This document shows positions 7,372 to 15,313 of a DNA stretch of 64,000 nt, in pieces; the first letter of the stretch is position 1; each line of letters begins with the position of its first letter. Both the position numbers and the translations under genes were made by a program. The stretch comes from Streptomyces sp. SJL17-4 (GTDB lineage: Bacteria; Actinomycetota; Actinomycetes; Streptomycetales; Streptomycetaceae): positions 744,001-808,000 of the forward strand of contig NZ_CP104578.1 in assembly GCF_036826855.1 (NCBI RefSeq), given 5' to 3'. The notes beneath the pieces were generated by a model. The model was not told the origin of the DNA. It saw nothing but the letters and a program-made list of their open reading frames with translations, and searched no databases.

Positions 7372-7694
7372 GCGGCCCAGCCTAGAAGGTGGCAGGCGGC
7401 ACCCCGACGCCGTGGCTCAAGAGCGCGCTCGGCATCGGCATCGGCATCGGCATCGGCATCGGCATCGGCATCGGCATCGGCATCGGCATCGGCTGAGCCT
7501 GGCCTCAATTCGGGCTCAACGGGCAGGCTCACAACCTGCCCGAATGCGCGGAGCCAGCATACGGGGCCATGATCTCTCGCCCCATGACAGCTCCAGCCCA
7601 CAACCGCTCCGCCGACCTCACGCCGTCACCCGGCCGCGGCGCCCGTACGCTGCACGGCAACAATGCTGGAGAGCGAACACCCCGGGGGCAAGAC
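7372..7694. other. 323-bp intergenic region with hexanucleotide repeat
   Basis: The region separates the divergent HAD gene and the DUF5959-like gene. It contains the ten-copy GGCATC repeat (7431-7490). An open frame on the minus strand runs through the repeat and would encode poly(Ala-Asp), but it has no ribosome site or recognisable domain. No terminator or clear promoter is seen. Confidence 0.7.
7431..7490. repeat. Ten perfect tandem copies of the hexanucleotide GGCATC
   Basis: Ten uninterrupted copies of GGCATC span 60 bases and are followed by a partial GGC. The array lies in non-coding DNA 60 bases upstream of the HAD gene start. Perfect arrays of this length are prone to slippage, so copy number probably varies between isolates or sequencing runs. 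Confidence 0.97.
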
Positions 7695-8135
7695 ATGGAA
7701 GATCGTGAGCGGTTCACTCTGCTTCGGGTGACTGGCAAGTACGGCGGCAGCGTGGCTATCGAACTCGATGAATCCGCAGCACCCGGCATCCCCGACACCA
7801 GCGGCGAGCTGATGGTGCACAACGACTTCGTGGCCGGAGTCACCCGCACCTACGTCGAGCCGTACGACCTCGCTCCCTGGGAGCACGTGCTGGACGAGGT
7901 CGAGGCCGGCCGGGACGCGGTTTGGCGCGAGCACGCCCGAGTAGCCGAGATCGGCATCCAGCTCGTGCACCGGGAAGATGACCAGGACCAGATCACTGTC
8001 ACGGTCGCCGACCAGCAGACAACACGGGTGGCCATCAGCCTGGAAGTGAACCGCGGTTGGATCGAAGAACAACGTGCGCTGCTCCATGGAATCCGCGAGG
8101 CTTGGAAGCACGTGCACCCGACCGCATTGCGGTAG
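7695..8135 (+). CDS. Hypothetical protein, possibly DUF5959 family
   Basis: This is a 146-residue acidic cytosolic protein. The ATG at 7695 was chosen over upstream in-frame starts because homologous-looking sequence begins with MEDRERFTLLRVTG and a purine-rich GGGGGCAAGA precedes it. The pattern of an N-terminal LRVTGKY strand, a central YDLAPWEHVLDEVEAG segment and a C-terminal LEVNRGWIEEQ helix recalls the DUF5959 proteins common next to Streptomyces accessory genes. There are no catalytic motifs or membrane segments. It lies beside a recombinase remnant, so it is probably accessory. Family assignment is tentative. Confidence 0.7.
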   Translation: MEDRERFTLLRVTGKYGGSVAIELDESAAPGIPDTSGELMVHNDFVAGVTRTYVEPYDLAPWEHVLDEVEAGRDAVWREHARVAEIGIQLVHREDDQDQITVTVADQQTTRVAISLEVNRGWIEEQRALLHGIREAWKHVHPTALR

Positions 8136-8233
8136 CTGCCTCGGTACAGCAGCGGAGTGCCGCAACCCCAGCGACCCACGCCGACCGTGACCGGCGCAGC
8201 AGGCCGCTTATGTGGCCCCTTCGCCCGTGGCGG

Positions 8234-8557
8234 CTACTCGTTGGCTTCGCCCAGCTGGGAGAGCCTAGGCAGGCCCAGGAAGACGGGCGACTGCTCCTTC
8301 TCTTGCTGGGCTTCGATCTGGGTGATCTTGTCTTCGGTGCCGGCGAGGCTGGTGGACAGTCCTTCGACTTCGCCGAACCATCCTTCGCGTTCGGCTTCGG
8401 CGATCCTGTCCTTGAGGTTGTCGCGGATCTCTTCGAGACGGGGCTTCTCGTCCGCCGCGACGATCAGGACCGGGCAGCGGACGCAGGCGTGTTCGTGGAT
8501 GCAGTCGGTTCCGTAGGCTCGCCCGCAGGGCGGCGGGTGAGCCGGCGCGCCCCGGAT
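8234..8557 (-). pseudogene. C-terminal remnant of a site-specific recombinase/integrase-type protein
   Basis: The minus-strand frame is open for 107 codons but is closed on its 5' side by TGA at 8558-8560 and has no plausible start. Its product contains the Cys-rich CGRAYGTDCIHEHACVRC segment followed by a charged helix (RLEEIRDNLKDRIAEAEREGW), a pattern I associate with the C-termini of Streptomyces tyrosine-recombinase/transposase-like proteins. The catalytic domain is absent. It is best read as a scar of a lost mobile element, in line with the accessory genes on both sides. Confidence 0.6.
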
Positions 8558-8722
8558 TCACTCCAAGGGATGCCGTGACGGGGCTCACGCAGGGTAGGCA
8601 TGGAGCCCCTCCCCTTCAGGGCAGCGGTGATGTCACCTGCCTGAGGGCTGACAGTCGGCCGACGCTTGCCCGCGCCATGGAAATCAGGCGACCAGGCTCG
8701 GCGCATCGTCCAGGATGACCCC

Positions 8723-9025
8723 ATGAGTCAAGACCTGGCGACGTTCCTCCACGAACGGCTGGACGAGGAGGCCGAGTTGGCCCGACACTGCGACGGCGAC
8801 GGCGATAGCTGTGCGCTGCACGACCCTGCTCGCCTCCTGCGGGAGGTCGAGGCCAAGCGACGTGTACTCGCCCGCCATGTGCTCAGTCCCGCCACGGGCG
8901 ACCCCGAACTGCCGTGGGACAACCGCGACGACTGCCAGTACGACGGTGAGACCTGGCCATGCGACGACCTGCTCGACCTCGCGTCACCCTACGCCGATCA
9001 CCCTGACTACCCCCGACGTCCCTGA
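8723..9025 (+). CDS. DUF6221-like small protein
   Basis: This 100-residue acidic protein starts with DLATFLHERLDEEAELARHC and contains HDPARLLREVEAKRRVLARH near residue 32, the pattern of DUF6221 proteins that are abundant in Streptomyces accessory DNA and phages. The ATG at 8723 follows CAGGATGACCCC, a weak ribosome site; an in-frame ATG 57 bases upstream is less likely because the conserved part starts here. Function is unknown. Two Cys and several His near the middle and end could bind metal, but that is speculation. Confidence 0.65.
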   Translation: MSQDLATFLHERLDEEAELARHCDGDGDSCALHDPARLLREVEAKRRVLARHVLSPATGDPELPWDNRDDCQYDGETWPCDDLLDLASPYADHPDYPRRP

Positions 9026-9041
9026 AACGGAGAGTCCGGGC

Positions 9042-9113
9042 GGTCCTCAGGTCCTCAGGCCCCCAGGTCCTCAGGCCCCCAGGTCCTCAGGTCCTCAGGC
9101 CCTCAGGCCCTCA
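9042..9113. repeat. Nine tandem copies of an 8-bp unit (GGTCCTCA/GGCCCYCA)
   Basis: Nine contiguous 8-bp units, GGTCCTCA with variants GGCCCCCA and GGCCCTCA, fill most of the 101-bp gap between the DUF6221-like gene and the TetR gene stop. There is no coding sense. It may act as a transcription end by its position between convergent genes, but no hairpin is evident. Confidence 0.95.
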
Positions 9114-9126
9114 GGTGTCGGGTGCG

Positions 9127-9735
9127 TCATGCGGGGACGTCACTTGAGTGCCTTGGGGGTGCGGGCGCGTCGAAGAGGAGGGCGAGTTGGACGTCCAGCG
9201 CGGCGACCGCGTCCTCGTCGGCGTACTGACCTGACAGCAGCTGCATGCCGAGGCCGTCGACGAGCGCCATCAGGGTGATCGCCCCGATGTCGGGGTCGAT
9301 ACCGTGCGCTCCGGCCGTCCGCAGCTGCTGTGCGATGAACCCGCGCATCCCTGCCGCGCCCTCGCGCACCTCTGTGCGGATCGCGGGTTTCACCGCGGCG
9401 TACGCGAGGAACGCGAGGCCGACGTGGCCCTCGAGTCGCCGGGTGTCGTCGAGCGGCAGGATCTGGAGCAGCACGCTGCGGACGACCTCGCGTGGTGCGG
9501 CCGGCAGTGCGGCCTCCTCGGAGCGGGCGCGGATCCGGTCCGCGACCATGCCGAGCGCGAACGTCATCATTGCGTCCTTGGTGCGGAAGTAGTGCTGCAC
9601 CATCCCGGTCGAGACGCCGGCCTCGGCCGCCACCTGGCGCAGGCTCACGCCCTCCAGTCCTTCTGTTGCGGCAAGCCGCATCAGTGCGTCGGCGAGCAGC
9701 TCTCGGCGTTCACGGTGATCGACCTTGCGCGGCAT
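9127..9735 (-). CDS. TetR-family transcriptional regulator
   Basis: This 202-residue TetR regulator has its helix-turn-helix at residues 8-50, with VSLRQVAAEAGVSTGMVQHYFRTKD. The C-terminal ligand domain resembles the BetI-like subgroup. The gene is divergent from a rifampin-phosphotransferase-like gene, with 109 bases between the starts. Two 18-bp direct repeats lie in this gap, immediately upstream of its own start (9746-9789), so it very likely represses itself and the neighbour and is released by a small ligand, perhaps the substrate of that enzyme. Confidence 0.93.
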   Translation of the reverse strand: MPRKVDHRERRELLADALMRLAATEGLEGVSLRQVAAEAGVSTGMVQHYFRTKDAMMTFALGMVADRIRARSEEAALPAAPREVVRSVLLQILPLDDTRRLEGHVGLAFLAYAAVKPAIRTEVREGAAGMRGFIAQQLRTAGAHGIDPDIGAITLMALVDGLGMQLLSGQYADEDAVAALDVQLALLFDAPAPPRHSSDVPA

Positions 9736-9745
9736 GAGACCACTT

Positions 9746-9789
9746 TACATTGCACTCGTATTGCCATGATGTACATTGCAGTCGTATTG
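9746..9789. promoter_or_regulatory. Pair of 18-bp direct repeats, likely TetR operator
   Basis: TACATTGCACTCGTATTG (9746-9763) is repeated at 9772-9789 with one central change (C to G); starts are 26 bases apart. The repeats lie 11 bases from the TetR start and 56 bases before the PEP-utilising enzyme start. They are AT-rich islands in 70 % GC DNA. Operator use is inferred from position and repetition. Confidence 0.7.
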
Positions 9790-9844
9790 GAAAACGGTGG
9801 GGTCGGTCATGGCGAACGTGGTCGGCACGAAGGAGGTGGTCGGC

Positions 9845-12238
9845 ATGAACCTGCTCGAGCTGGCGGCGATCGACAGCGGAGGACAACAGGACCTGGTGGG
9901 CGGGAAGGCTGCCGGGCTTGCCGGGCTGATCCGCCTCGGCGAGCGCGTACCGGACGGCTTCTGCCTCACGACCACGGCGTACGCGAGCGGGAAGGTGCCG
10001 CGCGCCGAGGTGCTCGCGGCGTACGAACGCCTCGGCGGCGGGCCGGTCGCAGTGCGTTCCAGCGCCACCGCCGAGGATCTGCCGCACGCAAGCTTCGCGG
10101 GTCAGCAGGACACGTACCTGGGGGTCACCGGCGGCGAGGCGCTGATCGCGGCGATCGAAGCCTGCTGGGACTCGCTGCACAGCGACCGTGCGACCACCTA
10201 CCGCGAGGCCAACGGCATCCCGCACGACCGTGTCCGTATGGCTGTCGTCGTACAGCGCATGGTCGACGCCGACGTCGCCGGCGTCTTGTTCACCGCCGAC
10301 CCGCTGACCGGCTCGCGCAGCGCGAGCGTGGTCGACGCCGCCCCGGGACTGGGGACGGCGGTCGTGGACGGGAAGGAGGCGGCGGACCACTACGTACTGG
10401 ACGGCACGCAGGTCTCCGAACGCGGCTGCCTCTCCCCGGCCCGCCTCGAAGAGCTGCGCGGGGTCGGTGAGCGGATCAGGGACCTGCTCGGCGCGGAGCA
10501 GGACATCGAGTGGGCCTTCGGCCGCGACGGAAAGCTGTGGCTGCTGCAGGCGCGCCCGATCACCACCCTCTTTCCCGTGCCCCCGCCGAGCGACAAGCCG
10601 GGCCCGCGGCTGTACGTCGAGTTCGGCCACGTGCAGGGGATGCTTCAGCCCGCCACCCCCATGGGCATGTCGACACTGAAGTCGATGCTGGCGGGCATGC
10701 TTGCCGCGGTCGGCCTCACGGTCGAGATCGTCGATATCGGCGGGCGGCTGTACGGCGACCTGACCGACGCGCTGCGCGACCCCTCGACGCGGCAACGGCT
10801 GGTCAAGCTCATGGCGGTCGATTTCGGGCCACGTGCGCAGAAGGTCGTGGAACACCTCCTGGACGACCCGCGGTTCGCGCCGCGGAAGGCTCCCCGTAAG
10901 CGCAATGCCGCCGCCTTGAAGACCGCGCCGAAGGCAGCCGCCGGCATCCTCGGTGCGCTGGCCCGTCCGGCGCGGGCGCGGGCCCGCGTCTTCGGCGAGA
11001 TCGAACGCCTCCGCCGGCTGCCGGTCACCGATCCGGCCACCGCCGCGGAACTCCTGGACCTGGTCGAGCGGGATGCGGAGTCGAGCACCCGCGTCGATGC
11101 GATCATCTGGCCGGTGGTCAGCGGAATCGCTGTCTGCGCCGCCCTGCCGCCGCTACTCAAGGGCGTCGCCAGCGAGGACGAGATCCACACGGTGCTCGGT
11201 GGTATGCCGTACAACGTCACGATCGAGATGGACCTGGCGCTGTGGGACGTGGCCCGGAGCGCGGAGCCGTACCGTGAGATGCTCCTCACCACCCCTCCGG
11301 CGCAGCTTGCCGACGCCCAACTGGCAGGGGCGCTCCCGGACTTCGGCCTCACGGCCTTTCTTGAGAGCTACGGCACTCGTTCGGCGGCCGAGGTCGACGT
11401 CGGCGTGCCACGCTGGGCCGAGGACCCGACACCGGTGTTCACGATGCTCGCCAACTGCCTGCGCGTCACCGACCCCGAACAGGCCCCGGACCGCCGCTTC
11501 GCCCGAGCCGGGGACCGGGCGGAGTCGATGCTCGCCGAACTCGCCGGGCGGGCCCGCCGCAAGCGGGCGCTGCGCGGCCGACTGGCCGGGTTCTTCCTCC
11601 GCCGCGCGCGGGAGTTGACCGGACTGCGGGAGGCGGGCAAGTTCGCCGGTCTGTACGCCCTGCGCGACCGGCGCCGCCGCCTCCTCCTGATCGGCGCGGA
11701 ACTGCACGCCGAGCGGATCGTCGACCGCCCCGACGACGTCATGTTCCTCGAACTCCCCGAGCTGCGCACGGTGGTCGAGACCGGCGCCGACCTGCGCGAC
11801 ACGATCGCCGCCCGGCGCACGGACCACGCGCGCGAACTGCGCCGCCGCACGGTCCCGGTCGCCCTCCTCTCGGACGGTACGGACGTGGAGACGCTCCTGC
11901 CGGCCCCGCCGTCCGACGACCGCACGCTCACCGGTGTCGGCGCGGCATCCGGCCGGGTCACCGGCCGCGCTCGCGTGGTCCACGACCCCTCCGACGCGTC
12001 CATCGAACCCGGCGAGATCCTCGTCGCCCCGACGACCGACCCGGGATGGACCCCGCTGTTCCTCACGGCCGGCGGGCTCGTCACGGAGACCGGTGCGGTG
12101 ATGGCGCACGGCCCGACGGTCGCCCGTGAGTACGGCATCCCGGCCGTGATCTGCGTCCCGAACGCCACGACACGCATCCGCGACGGAGAGCTGATCACCG
12201 TGGACGGTGCTGCGGGCAGGGTGACCCTGGATCGTTGA
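9845..12238 (+). CDS. PEP/pyruvate-binding phosphotransferase, rifampin-phosphotransferase-like
   Basis: The 797-residue protein has an N-terminal ATP-binding PPDK-type domain (residues 1-260, with AVRSSATAEDLPHASFAGQQDTYL and GVLFTADPLTG), a divergent middle region (about 265-710), and a C-terminal swivelling phospho-His domain in which the likely catalytic His is in MAHGPTVAREYGIPAV. This domain order and the junction QARPITTLFPVP match rifampin phosphotransferases and PEP-synthase-like enzymes. ATG at 9845 was chosen because AAGGAGGT lies 6 bases upstream. Rifampin phosphotransferases use ATP to inactivate rifamycins; whether this one acts on rifamycin or another molecule cannot be told. 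The divergent TetR gene suggests induction by a ligand. Confidence 0.8.
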   Translation: MNLLELAAIDSGGQQDLVGGKAAGLAGLIRLGERVPDGFCLTTTAYASGKVPRAEVLAAYERLGGGPVAVRSSATAEDLPHASFAGQQDTYLGVTGGEALIAAIEACWDSLHSDRATTYREANGIPHDRVRMAVVVQRMVDADVAGVLFTADPLTGSRSASVVDAAPGLGTAVVDGKEAADHYVLDGTQVSERGCLSPARLEELRGVGERIRDLLGAEQDIEWAFGRDGKLWLLQARPITTLFPVPPPSDKPGPRLYVEFGHVQGMLQPATPMGMSTLKSMLAGMLAAVGLTVEIVDIGGRLYGDLTDALRDPSTRQRLVKLMAVDFGPRAQKVVEHLLDDPRFAPRKAPRKRNAAALKTAPKAAAGILGALARPARARARVFGEIERLRRLPVTDPATAAELLDLVERDAESSTRVDAIIWPVVSGIAVCAALPPLLKGVASEDEIHTVLGGMPYNVTIEMDLALWDVARSAEPYREMLLTTPPAQLADAQLAGALPDFGLTAFLESYGTRSAAEVDVGVPRWAEDPTPVFTMLANCLRVTDPEQAPDRRFARAGDRAESMLAELAGRARRKRALRGRLAGFFLRRARELTGLREAGKFAGLYALRDRRRRLLLIGAELHAERIVDRPDDVMFLELPELRTVVETGADLRDTIAARRTDHARELRRRTVPVALLSDGTDVETLLPAPPSDDRTLTGVGAASGRVTGRARVVHDPSDASIEPGEILVAPTTDPGWTPLFLTAGGLVTETGAVMAHGPTVAREYGIPAVICVPNATTRIRDGELITVDGAAGRVTLDR

Positions 12239-12307
12239 GCTGCCGTTCCCCGTTCCGGCGCCGCCCGGGTCGGCCGTGCCGTCTGCCGTCGGCCGACCCG
12301 TCACGGG

Positions 12308-12682
12308 TCAGTGGAGGCAGAGGCAGAACGGATGGCCTGCCGGGTCCGCGTAGACCCGCCAGTTGGCCTCCGGCCGAAGGTGGTCCGTCCGCTCCAGCAC
12401 GGTCGCGCCCAGCGCGAGCGCCCGCTCCTCCTCGGCGTCGAGGTCGTCCACGTCGAAGTCCAGGTGGAGCTGCTGCCCTCGCTGCTGGCCGGGCCACTCG
12501 GGAGGCCGGTAGCCGTCCGCCCGCTGAAAGGCCAGCGGCGTTCCTTCGAACCCGTGCACCTCGACCCAGTCGGGCTCCTTCGGGTCGGCGACGACCCGGC
12601 CGCCGAGCAGGTCCGCGTAGAACTGTGCGAGCCGTACGGGATCGGCGCAGTCCAGCGCGACCGCCTGCAGTTTCCGGATCAT
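12308..12682 (-). CDS. VOC-family (glyoxalase-fold) protein
   Basis: This 124-residue protein has one VOC domain made of two beta-alpha-beta-beta-beta modules. It starts with LQAVALDCADPVRLAQFYADLLG and ends with WRVYADPAGHPFCLCLH, the standard pattern of actinobacterial glyoxalase/bleomycin-resistance-like proteins. Potential metal or substrate ligands include the His in QQLHLDFDVDDLD. The substrate is unknown. It is convergent with the PEP-utilising enzyme gene, 69 bases apart. Confidence 0.85.
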   Translation of the reverse strand: MIRKLQAVALDCADPVRLAQFYADLLGGRVVADPKEPDWVEVHGFEGTPLAFQRADGYRPPEWPGQQRGQQLHLDFDVDDLDAEEERALALGATVLERTDHLRPEANWRVYADPAGHPFCLCLH

Positions 12683-13148
12683 TGTCCCTACCCTTCGTGA
12701 GCGGAATACGAGGAATACGACGAAGACAAGGAGTACAAGGAGTACAAGGAACCCGATCTACGCGGAACACGGATCGGCCTCCTCATGGAGGGCGGCCGTA
12801 CTCGGTGTCGGCACGGCCTCTCCCGCCCCCAGGGGGCCCGTCGACTCGAACGGCTCCGACGCGGCGAGGCGCGGCAACTCCGTGCGGGCCGCACACGTGA
12901 CCACGACGGTACGGCCGTCCAAAGGCAGGCGCTGGGCGATGCCTCTCACGGGCCCTCCAGTCGGGTGCGATGCCGGGCGGAACGGACGACCTGATCCGTA
13001 CCCTGCGGCTACCCGAGGATGCGGGTGGGACACCCATCGCGTGCCGGGACCTGTCCGTTCATGGATTCCGCACGGAAGGATGACGCCCGGCCGTACGACA
13101 CAAACCGATCCGTCGCCCCCCACCCACGGTATGGGCCGTTCTCGCCCC
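12683..13148. other. 466-bp stretch without a supportable gene
   Basis: Open frames exist in several registers, but none has a ribosome site, family resemblance or Streptomyces-like codon periodicity over its whole length. The part next to the VOC gene start holds a degenerate 9-bp tandem repeat (12704-12748). The right end leads into the Rieske remnant. It looks like decayed DNA. Confidence 0.5.
12704..12748. repeat. Five degenerate tandem copies of a 9-bp unit (GARKACRAS)
   Basis: Units GAATACGAG, GAATACGAC, GAAGACAAG, GAGTACAAG and GAGTACAAG lie head to tail 22 bases upstream of the VOC gene start. The stretch is purine-rich on the plus strand. It might overlap the VOC promoter, but no specific element is evident. 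Confidence 0.85.
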
Positions 13149-13268
13149 AACAACGCCGAGCGGACCTGGGAATGCCCCTGCCACGGCTCCCGCTTCGGCA
13201 TCGACGGCGAAATCCTCCAGGTACCGGCACTGAGCCCACTGGAACGCCACGACCCCGACGAACTCTGA
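13149..13268 (+). pseudogene. C-terminal fragment of a Rieske [2Fe-2S] domain
   Basis: Thirty-nine codons before TGA encode NNAERTWECPCHGSRFGIDG and a short tail, that is, the second half of a Rieske cluster-binding motif (CPCHGSRF). The first half (CTHLGC type) is not present upstream in any frame. Similar C-termini are found on FAD-dependent oxidoreductases with a Rieske tail. It is a truncated relic, since a Rieske cluster needs both motif halves. Confidence 0.6.
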
Positions 13269-13451
13269 CCGGTTCACCCCCTGGGAGGGGCGCTCCGCCA
13301 CGCCCTCGCGCCCCGAGGGAAACCACGGCCGGCATCGGCCCGTGGCCCACCGCATCAGCGTCGCGAACCGGGCGGTCCATCACACATTGCGGGCTGCTCG
13401 GACCGGACGCATGGTGGTGGTCGGGGGCCATCAGAAGTGGAGAACAGCGTG

Positions 13452-13628
13452 ATGAGCAAGGCAAAGGGCAAGGCCAAGCAGGTCAAGGGCAAGGTCAAGG
13501 AGACCGCGGGCAACGCGATGGACGACAAGCGCATGCAGGCGGAGGGACGCGCCGAGCAGGCGCGTGGCGAGGCCGAGGAAATGGTGTCGAAGGCCACGGA
13601 CAGGATGAAGGGCAAGCGAAAGTCCTGA
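13452..13628 (+). CDS. CsbD-like stress protein
   Basis: This 58-residue, Lys/Glu-rich, probably unstructured protein matches the CsbD family: KGKAKQVKGKVKETAGNAMDD followed by AEGRAEQARGEAEE. CsbD proteins are general-stress-induced in Bacillus and actinobacteria; the molecular role is unclear. ATG at 13452 was preferred to GTG at 13437 because GGAGAAC lies 9 bases upstream and the family starts with MSK. A strong hairpin follows 52 bases later. Confidence 0.9.
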   Translation: MSKAKGKAKQVKGKVKETAGNAMDDKRMQAEGRAEQARGEAEEMVSKATDRMKGKRKS

Positions 13629-13680
13629 CCCGGTCCTCCCTCGTGTCGCAGACAACCACGAGGACGGCTCCGTGACGGCT

Positions 13681-13707
13681 CGGCCCCGGCGGCAACGCCC
13701 GGGGCCG
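13681..13707 (+). terminator. Rho-independent-type hairpin after the CsbD gene
   Basis: Perfect 9-bp GC arms, CGGCCCCGG and CCGGGGCCG, enclose a 9-base loop and are followed by TTT. Located 52 bases after the csbD-like stop, it also faces the 3' end of the convergent VOC gene. Confidence 0.75.
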
Positions 13708-13789
13708 TTTCCGCGTACGCCGTGGTGATCGCGGTGGGCCTCCGCTGTGGTGGCGGATCGCGACCGTCGGGCCGGACTCTGATCCTTCC

Positions 13790-14578
13790 TCAGGCCGACG
13801 TGTCCTGCGGCGCGACCACCGTGAACCCGGCTCCCTCGGGGTCGGCGAGGTCGACCGACCGGCTCATGCGGGACGTGCGTACGGGAGAGGTGACCCTCCC
13901 TCCCGTACGGTTGGCGGTCTCGATGGCCTCCTCCAGGTCCGGCACGGGAAAGTACGTGTGCCAGCGGGGGCGGACCTGGGGGTCCGGCACTTCTTCGGGC
14001 GCCCCGCCGCTGATACGGGCGACGGTGTCGTGTCCGTGGCGCAGAACGACGTGGTCGTGCTCGTAGGAGGCCACGCAGCAGCCGGGCCGCTCCCCCGACC
14101 AGTCCAGGACCTCTCCGTAGAAGATCGAGGCCGCGAAGACGTCACGTGTACGCAGCTCCAGCCAGGCCGGGGCGCCGCCACGGCCCACCGACCAGTCCGG
14201 CACGACGGCGCCCTCCCAGAAGCCGAAGACGGCCCCGGCGGGGTCGGCGGCCAGGCCGGCCCGACCGGTTCCGAAGGCAAGGGGGCCCACGGCCATGGTG
14301 GCCCCGCGTTCCCGGATCCGGGCGGCTGTGACATCGGCGTCGGTGACGGCGAAGTACGGAGTCCAGGCCACCGCTATGCCGAAGCGCTCGGCAAGTGCTC
14401 CGATGCCCGCCACGGGAGCGCCTTCGTGGAGGGCGACCGCGAATCCGGCGCCGAGGCGACTGGGCCTGAACTCCCAGTCGAGTACGCCGCTGTAGAAGCG
14501 CTGTGCGGAATCCATGTCCCGGGCCATCAGGCTGACCCAGCAGGGGGCCCCGGCGATCTCGTGGCTCGATGTCGACAT
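13790..14578 (-). CDS. Two-domain VOC-family protein
   Basis: This 262-residue protein carries two VOC (glyoxalase-fold) domains. The first, residues 10-125, begins GAPCWVSLMARDMDSAQRFY; the second, from about residue 140, begins GAPAWLELRTRDVFAASIFY. Such duplicated VOC proteins are common in Streptomyces and are usually annotated as glyoxalase or hydroxylase-like proteins of unknown substrate. ATG at 14578 was chosen as the start of the conserved region; a GTG four codons upstream is an alternative. The gene lies downstream of the 41-aa small ORF with 5 bases between them. Confidence 0.85.
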   Translation of the reverse strand: MSTSSHEIAGAPCWVSLMARDMDSAQRFYSGVLDWEFRPSRLGAGFAVALHEGAPVAGIGALAERFGIAVAWTPYFAVTDADVTAARIRERGATMAVGPLAFGTGRAGLAADPAGAVFGFWEGAVVPDWSVGRGGAPAWLELRTRDVFAASIFYGEVLDWSGERPGCCVASYEHDHVVLRHGHDTVARISGGAPEEVPDPQVRPRWHTYFPVPDLEEAIETANRTGGRVTSPVRTSRMSRSVDLADPEGAGFTVVAPQDTSA

Positions 14579-14583
14579 GGCCG

Positions 14584-14709
14584 TCACCCGCGCCCGCCGC
14601 TGCCGACTACCAGGAGTGACGGCGTCCGCCGACTTCGCGACCGACCGCCCCCGTCCGTGAGCCGGAGTACGGCGCCGATGACCACGAGGATGAAGCCGGG
14701 GACGATCAT
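14584..14709 (-). CDS. Putative 41-aa single-pass membrane protein
   Basis: An ATG with a strong GGAGGACACC ribosome site opens a 41-codon frame. The product starts MIVPGFILVVIGAVLRLTDGG, one hydrophobic helix, followed by an Arg/Ser/Gly-rich tail. The stop lies 5 bases before the VOC gene start, so the two could be co-translated. Small single-pass proteins of this kind are common in Streptomyces. The tail is of low quality and the call is uncertain. Confidence 0.45.
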   Translation of the reverse strand: MIVPGFILVVIGAVLRLTDGGGRSRSRRTPSLLVVGSGGRG

Positions 14710-14904
14710 GGTGTCCTCCGATTCCGCTGAAGGCCTCGATTTCAGCGTAGGCGTTCTCCGGAGCCACGTCGGGCTACTCGAACAGGTGAGGTCTGTGAGC
14801 ATTCGGCCTTGCGAGCGTTGCTGCGGCCGTCCGGAAGGGAACATGTGGAACCCGGCGCCGCGAGTCCGGCGTCGTCGCCACGACGGTTCGGCCGGAGGAG
14901 GAGA

Positions 14905-15312
14905 GTGAGAGCCCCACAACTCTTCGGAACGTTGACCGCTGTGGTTGTCCTGTGCGCCTGTGGCGCGCCGCAGGCACGCCAGGACGGAGCGACCCGCGCA
15001 GGCCGAACCTTCGAGGAAGCCCTCACCTCCGGCGACTACGGCGCGGCATGCGACCTGCTGGCCCCCGAGAGCCGCGAACAGCTCGAAGAGGACGAGAAGC
15101 AGCCGTGCGCGCGGGCACTGCCCTCGCAGGATCTGCCGGCGGGCGGAAGCGTGCGGAGCGTCGACGTCTACGGCAGGCAGGCGCTGCTCCGCCTACGGAA
15201 CGAGACCCTGTTCCTGTCCCAGTTCGACAAAGGGTGGCGGGTCACTGCCGCCGGATGCGTACCGGAGCCGGGGCGCGACACCCCGTACCGCTGCGCCCTG
15301 AAGGGGACGTGA
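14905..15312 (+). CDS. Small secreted lipoprotein of unknown function
   Basis: This 135-residue protein starts at GTG 14905 behind GGAGGAG. It has a lipoprotein signal peptide ending VVLCAC, where the last Cys is the probable lipidation site near residue 19. The mature domain (TFEEALTSGDYGAACDLLAPESREQL) resembles small NTF2-like/lumazine-binding-type lipoproteins of Streptomyces, with a Cys pattern that could form two disulfides. One base separates it from a 27-codon membrane peptide gene and that in turn overlaps a DUF6766 gene, which suggests a three-protein envelope unit. Confidence 0.8.
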   Translation: MRAPQLFGTLTAVVVLCACGAPQARQDGATRAGRTFEEALTSGDYGAACDLLAPESREQLEEDEKQPCARALPSQDLPAGGSVRSVDVYGRQALLRLRNETLFLSQFDKGWRVTAAGCVPEPGRDTPYRCALKGT

Positions 15313-15313
15313 C

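Noticed and set aside
7368..7601. 77-codon minus-strand frame encoding poly(Ala-Asp)
   Set aside because: It is created by the GGCATC repeat, has no ribosome site and no conserved part.
12882..13268. Complete 128-codon gene containing a Rieske motif
   Set aside because: Only the last 39 codons show homology, and the first cluster-binding half is absent, so it is treated as a remnant.
14809..14904. Longer N-terminus for the small lipoprotein
   Set aside because: Starting upstream would bury the signal peptide behind 32 basic residues; GTG 14905 has a GGAGGAG ribosome site.
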